A stretch of DNA of 64,000 bases from Cycas panzhihuaensis (taxonomy: Eukaryota; Cycadophyta), in contig CM041465.1 of assembly GCA_023213395.1 (NCBI GenBank), positions 155,503,741 through 155,567,740 on the forward strand, read 5' to 3'. Below are positions 31,845-41,858 of the stretch, piece by piece. Position 1 is the first letter of the stretch. Each line of letters starts with the position of its first letter. Made by a program: the position numbers and the translations under genes. A model generated the notes under the pieces. That model made no database searches. It was not told the DNA's origin and saw nothing but the letters and a program-made list of their open reading frames with translations.

Positions 31845-33538
31845 GGAGAAAGGATGAAGTTAGCCTTAGAATAGCTAACCCTCCCAAGTCTGTGATACTC
31901 CATGTTGTCCAAGTACCAAAGTGACAAAGCAAGGTAAATGTAACAAAACCTTGAGATGCAAACAACAGGTTATGGGCAAAATTGCATGTGTTGTCAATGT
32001 TGCAAAAGATGCGAAGTATAACTTTTGCAACCTTAACTTAGCCTAACACCAAGTGACAAGTAGGGTATGCTTTGGGGCTATAATCCTACTTGTGTAAGGT
32101 CTATAAAGCTAAGAGAAAGTGTAATAATGTGCTACATATGCTGCTACTAACAGTAACCTACCTTCAAATAGCCCTTTAGAAGCCCAAGGGAAGCACAGAG
32201 GAGGAAGAGGTAGGGAGAGAAGGGGGTTGCCCTTGAGGAGAAGGCTTGTTAGGTATAGAACCCTACCTTTTCTCCTTTCAATCTCTTTGGAAGCCTTTTC
32301 CTCACTGCCTCCATGGAGAAACCAGGGAAGAGCTAGAAGGAAATAGTGAGCAAACAAGAAAGGGAGGGTTTGCCTCCCATTTACAATAGAAAAACTAGAG
32401 AAAGAAAGTGTTGTAAAAACTATACAAATAACTATTATAAAATTTAAAAGGAGGAAATCAAAATAAAGGATGATGAGTACCTTCTATGGTTAGATTAGGA
32501 GCCGATCTACCTAGAAAATAAGAGAGAAAGGCATGCCTTATGGGGTTTATAGGTGAAACCCCAATGGAGTAGCAAATTGAAGATAAAACTAGAATAAGAT
32601 AGGAGATTTGTGCTTAACAGAGTACTTATAGTATGTCCTTCTTTTAGTTAGCCACATTGCAGGCCTGCTACTACAGATCTAAAGTTGTAGAGGACTAGTA
32701 TCAGGATGGGAAGTTGATGTGTTAGAACTGTATTGTTGCAGGTTATTTCTGTAGAAAGGTCTCAAGAGTGACTGAGAGAGAGAGCGGAAGAGGAGGAAAT
32801 GAAGGTATATTTAGGTTTTTAAACTAAACCCCAGCTCAATCAAGAAATTAAGGTTTGATTTAGGTTGGGAATATGTCTCTACTATATGGTAATTTCGCAA
32901 TAAATGTGAAATTAGCCACGATAGATTTTTAAAAAATAATATGTAACAGTTACCTCATAGTAAACCTTATGGTACCACAAAGTTTGTAGTGGTACAACAA
33001 TCTTTATCGTGGTGCAGTAGAAACATAAGTAAAAGGAAGCTTGGGAGCTCTAAAAAAGGGGGTACTTCAAGCCTAGAGGGGCATGGAACTCTGTCCAGGT
33101 GGCAGGGGACAGTCATGGGACCAAAGAAACATATGATAGGTGAAATACTAAAGATGAGAAGCTCCCAAAAAGTTAATAAATAAGTGAAAAGACACCAACC
33201 ACACCTAGGCAAGGTACTAGAGGTTGAGGTGTGCCAATGGGTGATGTGATTGGGCTACGAGGGCCAACTGGTACTTGGAAATAATGTGGAGATGTGGAGG
33301 AGGGTTGTGCAGTACCATGGGATGCATATCCTTATATCGTCATTGGTTGAAGTGGTATAATGCAACATGATCAAGAAACAAATGCATAATGGTCATGCAA
33401 TGAACTAAATAATCATGTAATGTAGGAAAAAAATGATTCAATTTATCTTTCTTAGAATTGATAAAGGTAAGGGGTGTAAGCATACCTATACTCACTTGGG
33501 TCGACTCACCTATGTCCATTCCTAGTAGCTGGGAAACA
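31845..33538 (-). repeat. LTR1 of T, segment 3
   Basis: The remaining 1.69 kb of LTR1, ending ...TGGGAAACA. Without C1, C2 and their duplications LTR1 is about 3,097 bp. It aligns with 46675-48177 and 61355-63042. It contains the stretch 32967-33212 that is open on both strands in LTR1 and LTR3 and on one strand in LTR2. Confidence 0.88.
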
Positions 33539-33549
33539 CTGCCCCTAAT
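33539..33549 (-). other. M1 polypurine tract
   Basis: On the - strand TTAGGGGCAG precedes the LTR1 start TGTTTCCC; M2 has AAGGGGGTAC at the same place. Expected PPT position for - orientation. Confidence 0.65.
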
Positions 33550-34039
33550 GGCGAATGATGGTAACAAAATTTTAACAATATATATATGTACAACAAATAT
33601 GACAATAATATAAGCCAAGGATAACGATGAGTGTCATGGGAGGACACGTGGATAGGGAGATGAGGGAGAGACAATATAGGGGCTGCCTACATATCACCCT
33701 AAAGTCAACGAGTAAATAAAACAAATGATGGGGATGCCCCCATCATATAAATGTAACACAAATATTGGTGACAATCATGGATTGGATTAAACCGATGCTA
33801 CAAATGGAATGTTATACATACAAGAGAGTAAGGAAGAGAAAGATTCTATACCCATGGCAGCACAAATGGTAAGGTGAGGAGAACAAGCTTGGCAGTCACC
33901 ATAGTTTAACCTCATCAGTGGCCAACTCTCATAGGTGCAAATGAATCGCAAGATGGGAGAGTAGGATGACTTGAAACCTACGCATCAGAGTGACCAAACA
34001 GGTCCCTTAAGGAGGTCCATCAAGGATGGGGAGGCAACG
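33550..34039. other. M1 spacer between 3' LTR and second RNase H
   Basis: About 490 bases with TATATATATG near 33582 and no supported gene. The equivalent M2 segment is 48190-48689. Confidence 0.5.
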
Positions 34040-34429
34040 CTTAAGGATGAGGTAAACGAGGCCATCTGCCTCAAATTTGTGGTCCCAAGGGATATGTCAA
34101 ATATCAACAGAAAAGAAATATGATAAAAGAGATCTAGCGGTTAAGGTGAAGGCCCTCAGGCATGGGTAATGCACCTGGTAGACTTGTGTGATATGAGACA
34201 CCATGACCTAAGAGTCACAAAGGAGGATGATGGGTCCATAGTGGAAGCAGAGCACATTGGTGAGGGCTACAATAATGACTGTGTATTCAGCTTCGTTATT
34301 GGTAGCTTTGGGAAGGAAGATCCTGGAACGCATGTAGTCATATTTGGAGTGGTCATAGAGGATCCACACGATGGTGGAAGGACCTGGGTTACCATAACTT
34401 CCATCATGGGTGAAGATGAGCAAAGCCAT
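34040..34429 (-). pseudogene. M1 second RNase H (archaeal-type, aRNH)
   Basis: RNase HI that would cleave RNA in RNA/DNA hybrids. It starts at ATG 34429. FTHDGSYGNPGPSTIVWIL holds the first catalytic Asp in the DGS-x-GNPGP context typical of archaeal-like RNase HI. NNEAEYTVIIVAL supplies Glu, IILLCDS the next Asp, and, after HIPWDHKF, EADGLVYLI supplies the last Asp. All four catalytic positions survive, in one frame, interrupted only by TAG after CDS and TGA before HIPWD. Size about 130 residues, complete for the family. It lies 3.9 kb past the integrase stop and is not fused to pol. Confidence 0.82.
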
Positions 34430-34936
34430 AGTAAGAGGGATAAGGTCTCAATGAGATGGACAAGGAAAGAAAACAATGATAGTGTCAAAGATTAAAGAAA
34501 GGGACCCAACAGAACACAAGGAAGAGGCTACCCAGGGATAAAGAGACTGACCTAGTGGACGAGAGGGAGATGGTAGTGAAAAAGGCCCCTCTGGGGTCCC
34601 AAAGGTTGCTAAATGAAGTATGATCTCAGGTGAGGGAGGCACTTCCCTTAGAAACCCCAAAGTCTTGAATGGGCAGCAAAACTAGGTTCAAGATGATGAA
34701 ACAAGCCAAATGAGTATAAACACGGGCATATTTGTGACTGGCACAAAAATCAAGGTTGAAGGAGGCTCGCAAGAAACTAGAGGGGTCGTTATAAATATGC
34801 CAAGGAGGTGAAAGAAGAAGGCTATAGAGGTGAAACAGGGGATAGACCCAGAAGGAAAAGGTGACATGGGGAAAGAGATGGTCACAAGGGTTATTGCGGT
34901 AGGAAAAAGGAGGAAGTACATGTGAAGGCCCCTACC
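34430..34936 (-). other. M1 stretch upstream of aRNH, unassigned open frames
   Basis: A 77-codon open frame (34921-34688) and overlapping frames in this stretch are hydrophobic and are partly open in M2 (49636-49218). No family was recognised. It could be a decayed N-terminal part of the aRNH protein or simply non-coding. Confidence 0.35.
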
Positions 34937-34945
34937 TATATAAGG
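34937..34945 (+). promoter_or_regulatory. Candidate antisense TATA box (M1)
   Basis: CCTATATAAGGAAAAT is on the + strand, opposite to gag-pol. It is identical in core in M2 (49674-49680) and lies about 720 bases before the start position of the antisense gene. It fits a plant TATA box; function inferred. Confidence 0.5.
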
Positions 34946-35658
34946 AAAATTTGATGAAAATGGAATCCATTTTCACAGGCTCACGATCGATCTAGAGCCT
35001 TTTCCCTTACACAGCGAAGTACTGCCCAACTTTGGAGACACGCAAAGAGAGATCAGACTGTTGTATCAAGGTGGGAATACAGCCTATGGGACTAGAGTGA
35101 CAAGATGGCCGTAGCGAGACCGAACCCAGTGAGTGGATCATACCATACCTACTCCATTTTTTCACCTAAATTTAATGTATTTTTATGCTTTTTAGAGTAA
35201 TTCCTGGCCCCTTAAGGGCAAATTGGGACCATCTAGAGCCATATTTGAGCCCAAAGAGAGGGAGGATCGGGGCATTAGGTAGCCCTGGTCCTAGTGGGCC
35301 CAATCAGGGTCCACTCAGATAAAAATTTTGATTTTTTTGGGCATTTTCCCCGCCTTATGTGGGGAGTATGACTAACCCCATGGTGAAATTCATGATGCCA
35401 TAGAGTTTGCTATGGAACCACTAAGAGCACACTGAAATCTCAATGGGGCCCTGGTCAAACTTTATAGTAACATAGAGTTTAACATGGGACAAAGACAACC
35501 AAGTAGAAAAAAAGAAGGAAAGGGTCCCAAAACAGCACTAAACTTAGCCCAGAGAGAGAGAGAGGCAACCTCAGGATAGGTAGGTAAATGCAGAGGTGTT
35601 CTAACTAATTACTAGGTGTTTTTTAGCTGCTTATTACAGTAGGTAACCACAAAAACAT
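34946..35658 (+). other. Leader of the antisense gene (M1)
   Basis: About 710 bases without a gene. T-rich stretches ending in AG (for example TTTTTTAG near 35629) could be splice acceptors of a 5'-UTR intron, which was not established. It aligns with 49683-50395. Confidence 0.4.
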
Positions 35659-36860
35659 AGGGGTGGTGATGATAAGTTTTATCAAGATGATGACTTAGGT
35701 GATAGGCAGACTTTAGGGAGATGTGGATTGTTGAAAATCATTAAGACACCATAGTATGCCTCAAACCAACATCTCCTAGTTGACATTGTCACCCATTGGG
35801 ATCACAGGTGGCATGTATTCCACCTCCCCTAGGTAGGGGACATTACTATCACACCAAGGGATATTCAAAGGATCTTGGGCATGCTAATGGGAGGAGCACT
35901 AGTATTGTTAGGGGTATTACCTAGCAATGATGTTGCACATCAGGAGGCGTCCATGTATTTCATGGACCAGGATAGGTGCAAGAGGCATGGGATACCAATT
36001 CAGACCATGGTTATGTCATGGATTCCTCAGGTGAGGAAGTTGATTACATTGGGTATTGTATTCCAGATTTCTCGAAAATAGAACTACAGGGATATAACTA
36101 ACGGATGGATGGAGACAATCATGAGGTATGTGGCCTGGGAGAGATTGGATTTGGCTATTTTAATAGCGACGAACATGGTTGCCCAACTAGATGCTATTAG
36201 AGTGATAGGGAGAGGATGATTCTCCTACCATATGCTATTGCAGTGCTGGTTCTTTGATCACTTTAGGGATGTAGCACCACTAGGAGAACCACAACCCATC
36301 TCAGAATGGGCTCCCATGGTACACAAGTGGTAAACTCAGTTTAGGGGAACTAAGGACTAGGCTCACATCAGGTACTTAGTGGAGGCAAAATAACTAGAGC
36401 TCCTCATTATGTTGGACTATATGACAGATCCATACAAAGGGGTAAGGTGGGGTAGTGATGACGAGGCAGGAGGAACAGGAGATGCCCCCGGAGATGGCAA
36501 TGATGATGATGGTGGTGACTGAAGTGATGGGGCAAGCCCATTGGGACCAACAGGTGGTGAGGCGAGTCCATCAAGGACTGCAAGAGGTAAGGCAAGGTAT
36601 TTAGGAGTTGTAGGAGGAGAGGTTGGTCTATCAGGAGCTACAGGGAGAGGTAGGCCACCCCACACACCAGTCTGGAGACTAAGGGTGGAAGGCAGAGTTC
36701 AGGCGGTAACAACGGCGATAGTGGTAAAGGGAGCAGGAGATGCCCCGGCAGGCCAGGTAGTAGGTGAGGTGGTACCCAAGGAGGAGGGGGGTACCAGCAG
36801 CCTAGGGAGGTCCCAAGGAAGACATAGTCGCCAGAGCTAAGGATATGGTCATCCCAGGAG
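35659..36860 (+). pseudogene. M1 antisense gene, exon 1: plant-mobile-domain-like protein
   Basis: It reads opposite to gag-pol. The start codon is AGG here and ATG at the matching base in M2. An acidic N-terminus (DDKFYQDDDLGD) precedes LLVDIVTHWDHRWHVFHLP and GDITITPRDIQRILGMLMGG (about 35775-35890), which match the plant mobile domain signature W..HTFH.P.GE.TITLEDV..LLGL. Further on are RKLITLGIVFQIS, NMVAQLDAIRVIGRG and LLQCWFFDHF, also in the style of this family, then EWAPMVHKW and a Gly/Asp-rich tail (36436-36700). TAG/TAA/TGA stops at about eight points and a frameshift at the G-run near 36787. PMD proteins such as Arabidopsis MAIN/MAIL1 are nuclear and linked to silencing. Assignment by motif only. 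Confidence 0.62.
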
Positions 36861-36988
36861 GTGAGACACTACCCTTCCTCATCACCCTTTGACTATCAGG
36901 CATTTGGATAGTTTGTTTTGATTTAATCTTAAGGTTTTGATATGAATATGGATATGTGTACTGATGCGTGATGTGTTTGTCTTGGCAG
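36861..36988 (+). other. Intron of the M1 antisense gene
   Basis: The donor CCAGGAG|GTGAGACAC and acceptor TGTCTTGGCAG|GAGTAG both fit plant consensus. The interval is 128 bases, T-rich after its first 50 bases. Removing it joins ...MVIPG to GVVEMTRLIEAIV in frame. M2 has the same 128-bp interval with the same donor but a damaged acceptor (AG to AA). Confidence 0.68.
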
Positions 36989-37590
36989 GAGTAGTGGAGA
37001 TGACGAGGTTGATCGAGGCAATAGTCTAGGAGGTATTCCCCTAGGTCTACACAAAGGGGCAACCTACTATCCATGCTAGAGAGGAGCCACAATTGGCGGG
37101 GACACATACAGTGGCATTCACCCCACTGACCAGGGCTAGAGACATATAGGTAATAGAGCCCCAAGAGCACTAGGCAAGGATGAAACAACTATAAGGGGAG
37201 CTCGATAGGATCCTTGAAGAGAGAGACACCTTACAAGGTCACGTCCAGGCACTAGAGGCTTAGGGTGGAGGAGCAAGTAGAGATACAGAGAGCCACATCA
37301 AGATAGTTGTACTAGAGGAAAGACTCCAAGGAGTGCAGGGGGGAGAAGGATTGTATCTAGGTGTAATACGATTAACTAGTGGAGCAGGTGTTATATCAAG
37401 GTCATCGCGGACCAGGACCCAGACACAAACAACAGTGACGACCTCGAGGAGGCCTTGGGATGAGGGGAGTAAGGCCAGGAGTTCACAGTGGCGCTGAAGG
37501 ACCCTAGGAGGCATGTGGTCTCTTAGGGAGGGATCACAGCGACCAAGAGATAACACTCCAAGAGCACAAGAGTGCCAGAGAGCAAGGTAG
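36989..37590 (+). pseudogene. M1 antisense gene, exon 2: coiled coil
   Basis: After VVEMTRLIEAIV and AREEPQLAGTHTVAFTPLTR comes a heptad-like stretch, GELDRILEERDTLQGHVQAL then ESHIKIVVLEERLQGVQ (about 37196-37340), consistent with a coiled coil. In M2 it continues VERERDHIQERYDQLVEQV. The end is basic and Ser/Thr-rich (SRSSRTRTQTQTTVTTSRRP), closing at a TAG near 37590. Several CAG-to-TAG type stops. Confidence 0.58.
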
Positions 37591-38313
37591 GATTAGTTTT
37601 GATTGGGAAATTACTAGAACTCCAGGGAGTCACCATATATTACCACATGATTGTACTCATCATTGCAAGGATTCAGGCTTCCTGCAGATGATGTCTTATG
37701 TGATATGATTCTTTATGTATATATATAGGGGCCATTAGCATCTCATTTGATGTATGATGATGCATTTTGTTGTATATTTTATTTATATATTTATGCATAT
37801 ATAGACATGGGTGCACAAAGGGCTATACATGATGATGGTTTTGGTTTGTTGTTATATGGTTTTTGTTATTAGATCATCGGTGATACCTATGCTTCCTTTC
37901 ATGCAGGGCCATACTTGTAGTGGTCATACATGACCACCATGAGCATAGTTGATAGGCACGTGTGAGGCTAGGAGATGGGGAGCCATACATGTCCATTGAA
38001 GGAGCATAATGGGATACGCAAAGGAATCATTAGTGAGAGAGAGTATAGGTACTTGAGTATGCAGTCCTAGTTAGAGTATGTTTCTGAACTTGTAAGTTAT
38101 AGGAAACCACACACTCAACAAGAAGGAGGAGTTTCCCTCAAGAGGGAATCACAAGGTGTCACAAAAGAGGATAGAGAGATGAGAGAGCCACCATAAACCA
38201 AAATTCCACCTGTGGTTTAGGGGAATGAGGATGCATTTAGAGTGGTAGTTTAGGCTCATTTCAGAGCAAGGAAAAAGAGGTAGTATGCCTAACCTACACA
38301 AAGGTAGAGATAG
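37591..38313. other. M1 spacer between antisense gene and integrase stop
   Basis: About 720 bases that would be the 3' UTR of the antisense gene and the space before the convergent integrase end. TTGTATATTTTATTTATAT near 37770 is a plausible plant poly(A) control region. No gene. It aligns with 52301-53051 and the start of E1's tail (63903-64000). Confidence 0.45.
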
Positions 38314-39520
38314 TCACATGTAAAATTTCTTCAGGAATTTTCCATTGATAACTTTTTCAAATTCGAGGCCTTCGAAGGTTGTAATCCTGTAAGCATCATT
38401 GTCGAGATTATTAAGAATGACGAAGGGCATAACCCACTTAGGTTCAAACTTGGACAAGTGATCATGGAGATATTCCAACTTGAGGATATGGTCTCTAGGA
38501 TGCAAACGATAGGGATGAAGGCGTTTGTCGTATGTCCTCTATGCCTTGTCTTTAGAGGCAAGATTCACTTGGCATGTGACTAGGTGTTCCTCATCTAGGA
38601 CTTTGAGGTCTAAGAGATGAGCTTGGCGAAGAGACTCATCATCAACAAGACCCCAAAGGGAGACTTGTAAAGAAAGTATCTCCACTTCTAGTGGGAGGAC
38701 TACCTCTGTTCCATACATAAGGGGGAAATGGGTCATCCATATAACTATGCAGATGGATGTGTGATACGCCCATAAGGTGGAATGGAGTTGAAGAGGTCAA
38801 TCCCTTTGGGATTAGGTAACAGTTTTCTTTTAAATATTTATAAGGATTTTGTTAAATGACTCTACTTTTCCATTGGCCTGAGGGTAATAAGGAGAGGAGG
38901 TTTTATGAGAAATCCTGAATTTCTCATGAAGTTCATCCATCTCTTTATTATAGAAGAGGGTTCTATTATTTGTGATCAAGACATCAAGGACCCCAAACTA
39001 ACAAATGATGTGCTGGTAGATGAAGGTGGCTATCGTTTTATCAGAAGTGGAAAATAGAGGGACTACTTCAGCCTATTTAGTGAAGTATTGTGTTGTAGTC
39101 AAGATGAACTTATGCTACGATGAGGAAGGGTGAGTTATGGCCCCAATGAGGTCTTGTCCCTATTGTGAGAAGGGCCAGGGAGAGATGATGGGATGTAAAG
39201 CCTCAGAAGGCAAGTGGGTGATGTTGGCATGCTCTTGACACTGACGACACTGCAATGCATAAGCACGGGCATCATTGAAAAGGGACAGCCAATAATACCC
39301 CATACGAAGGATCCTTTAGGCCATGGATTGGCCCCCAAAATGACCCCTACAAATGCCATGATGGCATTCACAAAGTATTTGGCCCGCTTCATAAGGGTTG
39401 ACACAGTGGATAAGGATCCCATCAAAGGACCTCTTATACAAAACCTCTCCCACGAGGAAATATTACCTGGCAGTAGCCTAAATAAGCAACCTAACCTTAT
39501 CGCTTGCTTCAAGATGATAC
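38314..39520 (-). pseudogene. M1 integrase
   Basis: Zinc-binding part: CHHGICRGHFGGQ (about 39370-39330), WLSLFNDAHAYALQC, CQEHANITHLPSEALH. Core: LTTTQYFTK has Gln where the first acidic residue stands; VLITNNRTLF has Asn for the second Asp; YYPQANGKVESFNK keeps the Glu. C-terminal part: YGTEVVLPLEVEI, TYDKRLHPYRLHPRDHILKL, EPKWVMPFVI, LKKFYM-stop at 38314. Non-functional. Confidence 0.85.
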
Positions 39521-39532
39521 TACTACTTAACG

Positions 39533-39636
39533 AGGTATCATACAATGTCCCCATACCACTCGCTATCGGTGAGTGGATGAGGGGAGGTATCATATAATAT
39601 CCCCATACCACTCACTATTGGTGAGTGGATCAGGCA
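39533..39636. repeat. 52-bp tandem duplication in M1 pol
   Basis: Two copies (39533-39584, 39585-39636) of AGGTATCATA...CCACTC..GAGTGGAT. M2 and E1 have only one. Each unit contains a 6-base inverted pair CCACTC/GAGTGG. 52 is not a multiple of three, so it shifts the pol frame between RNase H and integrase. Confidence 0.8.
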
Positions 39637-39639
39637 AGG

Positions 39640-40300
39640 AATCATCAACATGAGTGTCTGAAAGGTTTGGCATGGGGCTATCAGCAAGTTGTTTGGCAAT
39701 CACCATCCCTTTCTTTGATTTCTTGTTGACAATTTGGAGATCAAATTCCTAAAGGAGGATGACCCACTTGCTTGTCCTACCTATCAAGTTAGATTGGGTT
39801 AATAAGTACCTTAAGGGATTAGATTGGAGATCACCTGAGTAGTATTTATGAGCAAGTAGTACCTAAACTTCTTAATAGTGTATACTAAGGAGAGGCATTC
39901 TTTCTCGATAGGAGAATAGTTTAGTTTAGCAGCCATGAGGGTACAGCTAATAAAGTAAATAGCCCTTTTGATTTCTGAGTCATTCTCTTGGGATAGCATG
40001 GCACTCAAAGATTCATCGGTAGTCGAAGTATATAGGATGAAAGGCCTATTAAAGAGAGGGGGTGCCAAAGTTGGGGCAAAAGTGAGGCCTTCCTTGAGCT
40101 CCTCAAAGGCCTGTTAGGCCTTTGAAGACCAAACAAATAGGGTCTCTTTCTTTAACAAGTTGGTAAGGGGTTTCATGTTTATAGTAAAATTGGCCAAGAA
40201 ACACCTAAGGAAACCTAACCTACCTACGAACAACTTGATTTGTCATTGGGTCCTAGGAGGTAGCATGTCAAGGATGGCCTTGACTTTGTCAGGATCGATT
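39640..40300 (-). pseudogene. M1 pol RNase H (catalytic Asp missing)
   Basis: APPLFNRPFILYTSTTDESL (about 40065-40006) with Ser at the first catalytic position, then NDSEIKRAIYFISCTLMAAK, NYSPIEKECLSLVYTIKKF and RYYLLINTTQ. 85 codons open at 40068-39811. It lies between RT and integrase as in Ty3 elements. Confidence 0.82.
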
Positions 40301-41000
40301 TGGATACCATGTTTTGAAACAAGGAATCCAAGGAGTTTGCCAGCTATCATGAGAAATACACATTGGAGGGGGTTTAGACTTACGTGATATTTGTGGCATC
40401 AGGTGAAGATGGCTCATAAATCAGTAAGATAGTGGGTTGTAATATGTAAGAGGCCCATCATATCGTCCATAAAAACCTCTAAGGTTTTGTTGATAAGGTC
40501 ATGAAAATAAATTACATCATCCTTTGATAAGTCGTGCCTATATTCTTGAGCCCAAAGGGCATCACTTTGTAAGCAAAGGTACCCCAAGGCATAGTGAAGG
40601 CCATCTTATGATGGTCTTTGGGAGAGATTTATATTTGGTTGTATCCCGAGAAGTCATCCATCAAGGACATGACTTCAAAACTAGTAGTTCGATCAATGAT
40701 TTGATCGATAAAGGGGAGAGGAAAGTTATCCTTGGGACATGCATTGTTGATGTCACGAAAATCAATGCATATCCTAATCATCCTATTCTTTTTGGCAATG
40801 GGAATAATATCCGATACCCACTTAGGGTAGTTGATAGAAGTAATCAACTCCACATCTAGGAGTATTTCAACTTCCATCTTAACGCTAGCAAAAAGTTTTA
40901 GATGAAGAGGGCGTTGCTTCTACTACATAGAACGAGCACTCGGAATGGTGGTGAGGTTATAGGTGATGATAAAAGGGTCTATCCCCTTTATATCAGAGTA
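40301..41000 (-). pseudogene. M1 reverse transcriptase
   Basis: MEVEILLDVELITSINYPKW, IPIAKKNRMIRICIDFRDIN, FPLPFIDQIIDRTTSFEVMS, MDDFSGYNQI. After a TAA, the frame continues HHKMAFTMPWGTFAYKVMPF and KTLEVFMDDMMGLL (about 40497-40456), an F-M-D-D box. Frame broken near 40510. Confidence 0.85.
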
Positions 41001-41027
41001 GTCCCACATAAAAACATCACAGAATTC

Positions 41028-41858
41028 CTAGAATAGAAGGGTGTACTCTTTTATTTCATCAGGAGAACATTCTACCCCCACCTTTAGGACTTTGACGGGG
41101 GTAAGAATGATGTCCTTAGTTGCCCCCATGCATATGGAATTCCCCTCCTCAAAGTGAAGGGGGGCTCGGTCAATAAGAGGGTGCGAAGGAGGAATTGGTT
41201 TTTGGTCGACAAGAGGTGACTTGGCGGCTAAGATCTTCTGGTGACCAAGCCTATCATGACCAGGAGGTAAATTAGGCATGGAGCTCACCAGATGCTCAAG
41301 CAAAGCCTCATCATTCTTAAAGTAGTCTACCCCATAGATATCCATACTTCGAGAAGACAGGGGATGAGAGGTCAAAGGGGTGATAGGGCTATAGTGATTA
41401 ACCCACCACTCAATGTACTCGAGGGACTCTTTGGAAGAGTCAAAAAGAGGCTCCTCATAATGGGTGTTAAGAGGTTGCTCCATCTCACCACTAGAGGGAG
41501 GTGATAGGGTGGAAGAAAATATGGTAGGGGGAGTCACATGGTAGGCAGGAGCAAGAACATAGGACCCAAGAGGAAAAAGTGTCTCCTCAAAAGAAGAAGT
41601 TTCAAGTGGAGGCCTGGAACGGAGAGAGCTTTCCCTACTAATGTTTAGGAAGGAGATGGGATGAGAAAGATCCTTATCCTCATCATCAAACTCATCATCG
41701 CTAAAAATGATAAGGTATCTGTAGCTCCCTATACTAATAGAGGCAAAGTGGATGAGGTTTGAGGAAGAAGAGGAAGAGCCCTCTTCTAAGCTGGATGAGC
41801 TAAGAATATTGATTGAGTAAGTGAAAGCATGGGAAAACGGGCCCTTATCACCCTTCAC
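41028..41858 (-). pseudogene. M1 protease-RT linker, longest open frame in the window
   Basis: 276 codons open without a stop. It starts KGDKGPFSHAFTYSINIL, then a Ser run (SSSSLEEGSSSSSSN), FASISIGSYRYLIIFSDDEF with acidic DDEDKD, a Pro/Ser-rich middle, SLEYIEWWVNHYSPITPL, and LHFEEGNSICMGATKDIILT, VLKVGVECSPDEIKEYTLLF. No known domain was recognised. It is conserved in M2 and E1 at the same place. It is part of the Gag-Pol frame, probably a hinge or accessory region. Confidence 0.7.

Noticed and set aside
34169-34495. 108-codon + strand open frame (MHLVDLCDMRHHDLRVTKED) with a counterpart at 48844-49062
   Set aside because: It is the antisense shadow of the second RNase H, which has clear catalytic motifs on the - strand in the matching codons.
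36407-36665. Pro/His-rich - strand open frames
   Set aside because: Shadows of the Gly/Asp-rich tail of the antisense PMD-like gene; composition follows from GGx/GAT codons read backwards.
36802-37188. 128-codon - strand open frame opposite exon 2
   Set aside because: It overlaps the intron and coiled-coil exon on the other strand, where splice sites and motifs are convincing; no counterpart of equal length in M2.
39214-39597. 127-codon + strand open frame and its counterpart at 54002-54226
   Set aside because: Reverse of the integrase zinc-binding region in M1 and M2.
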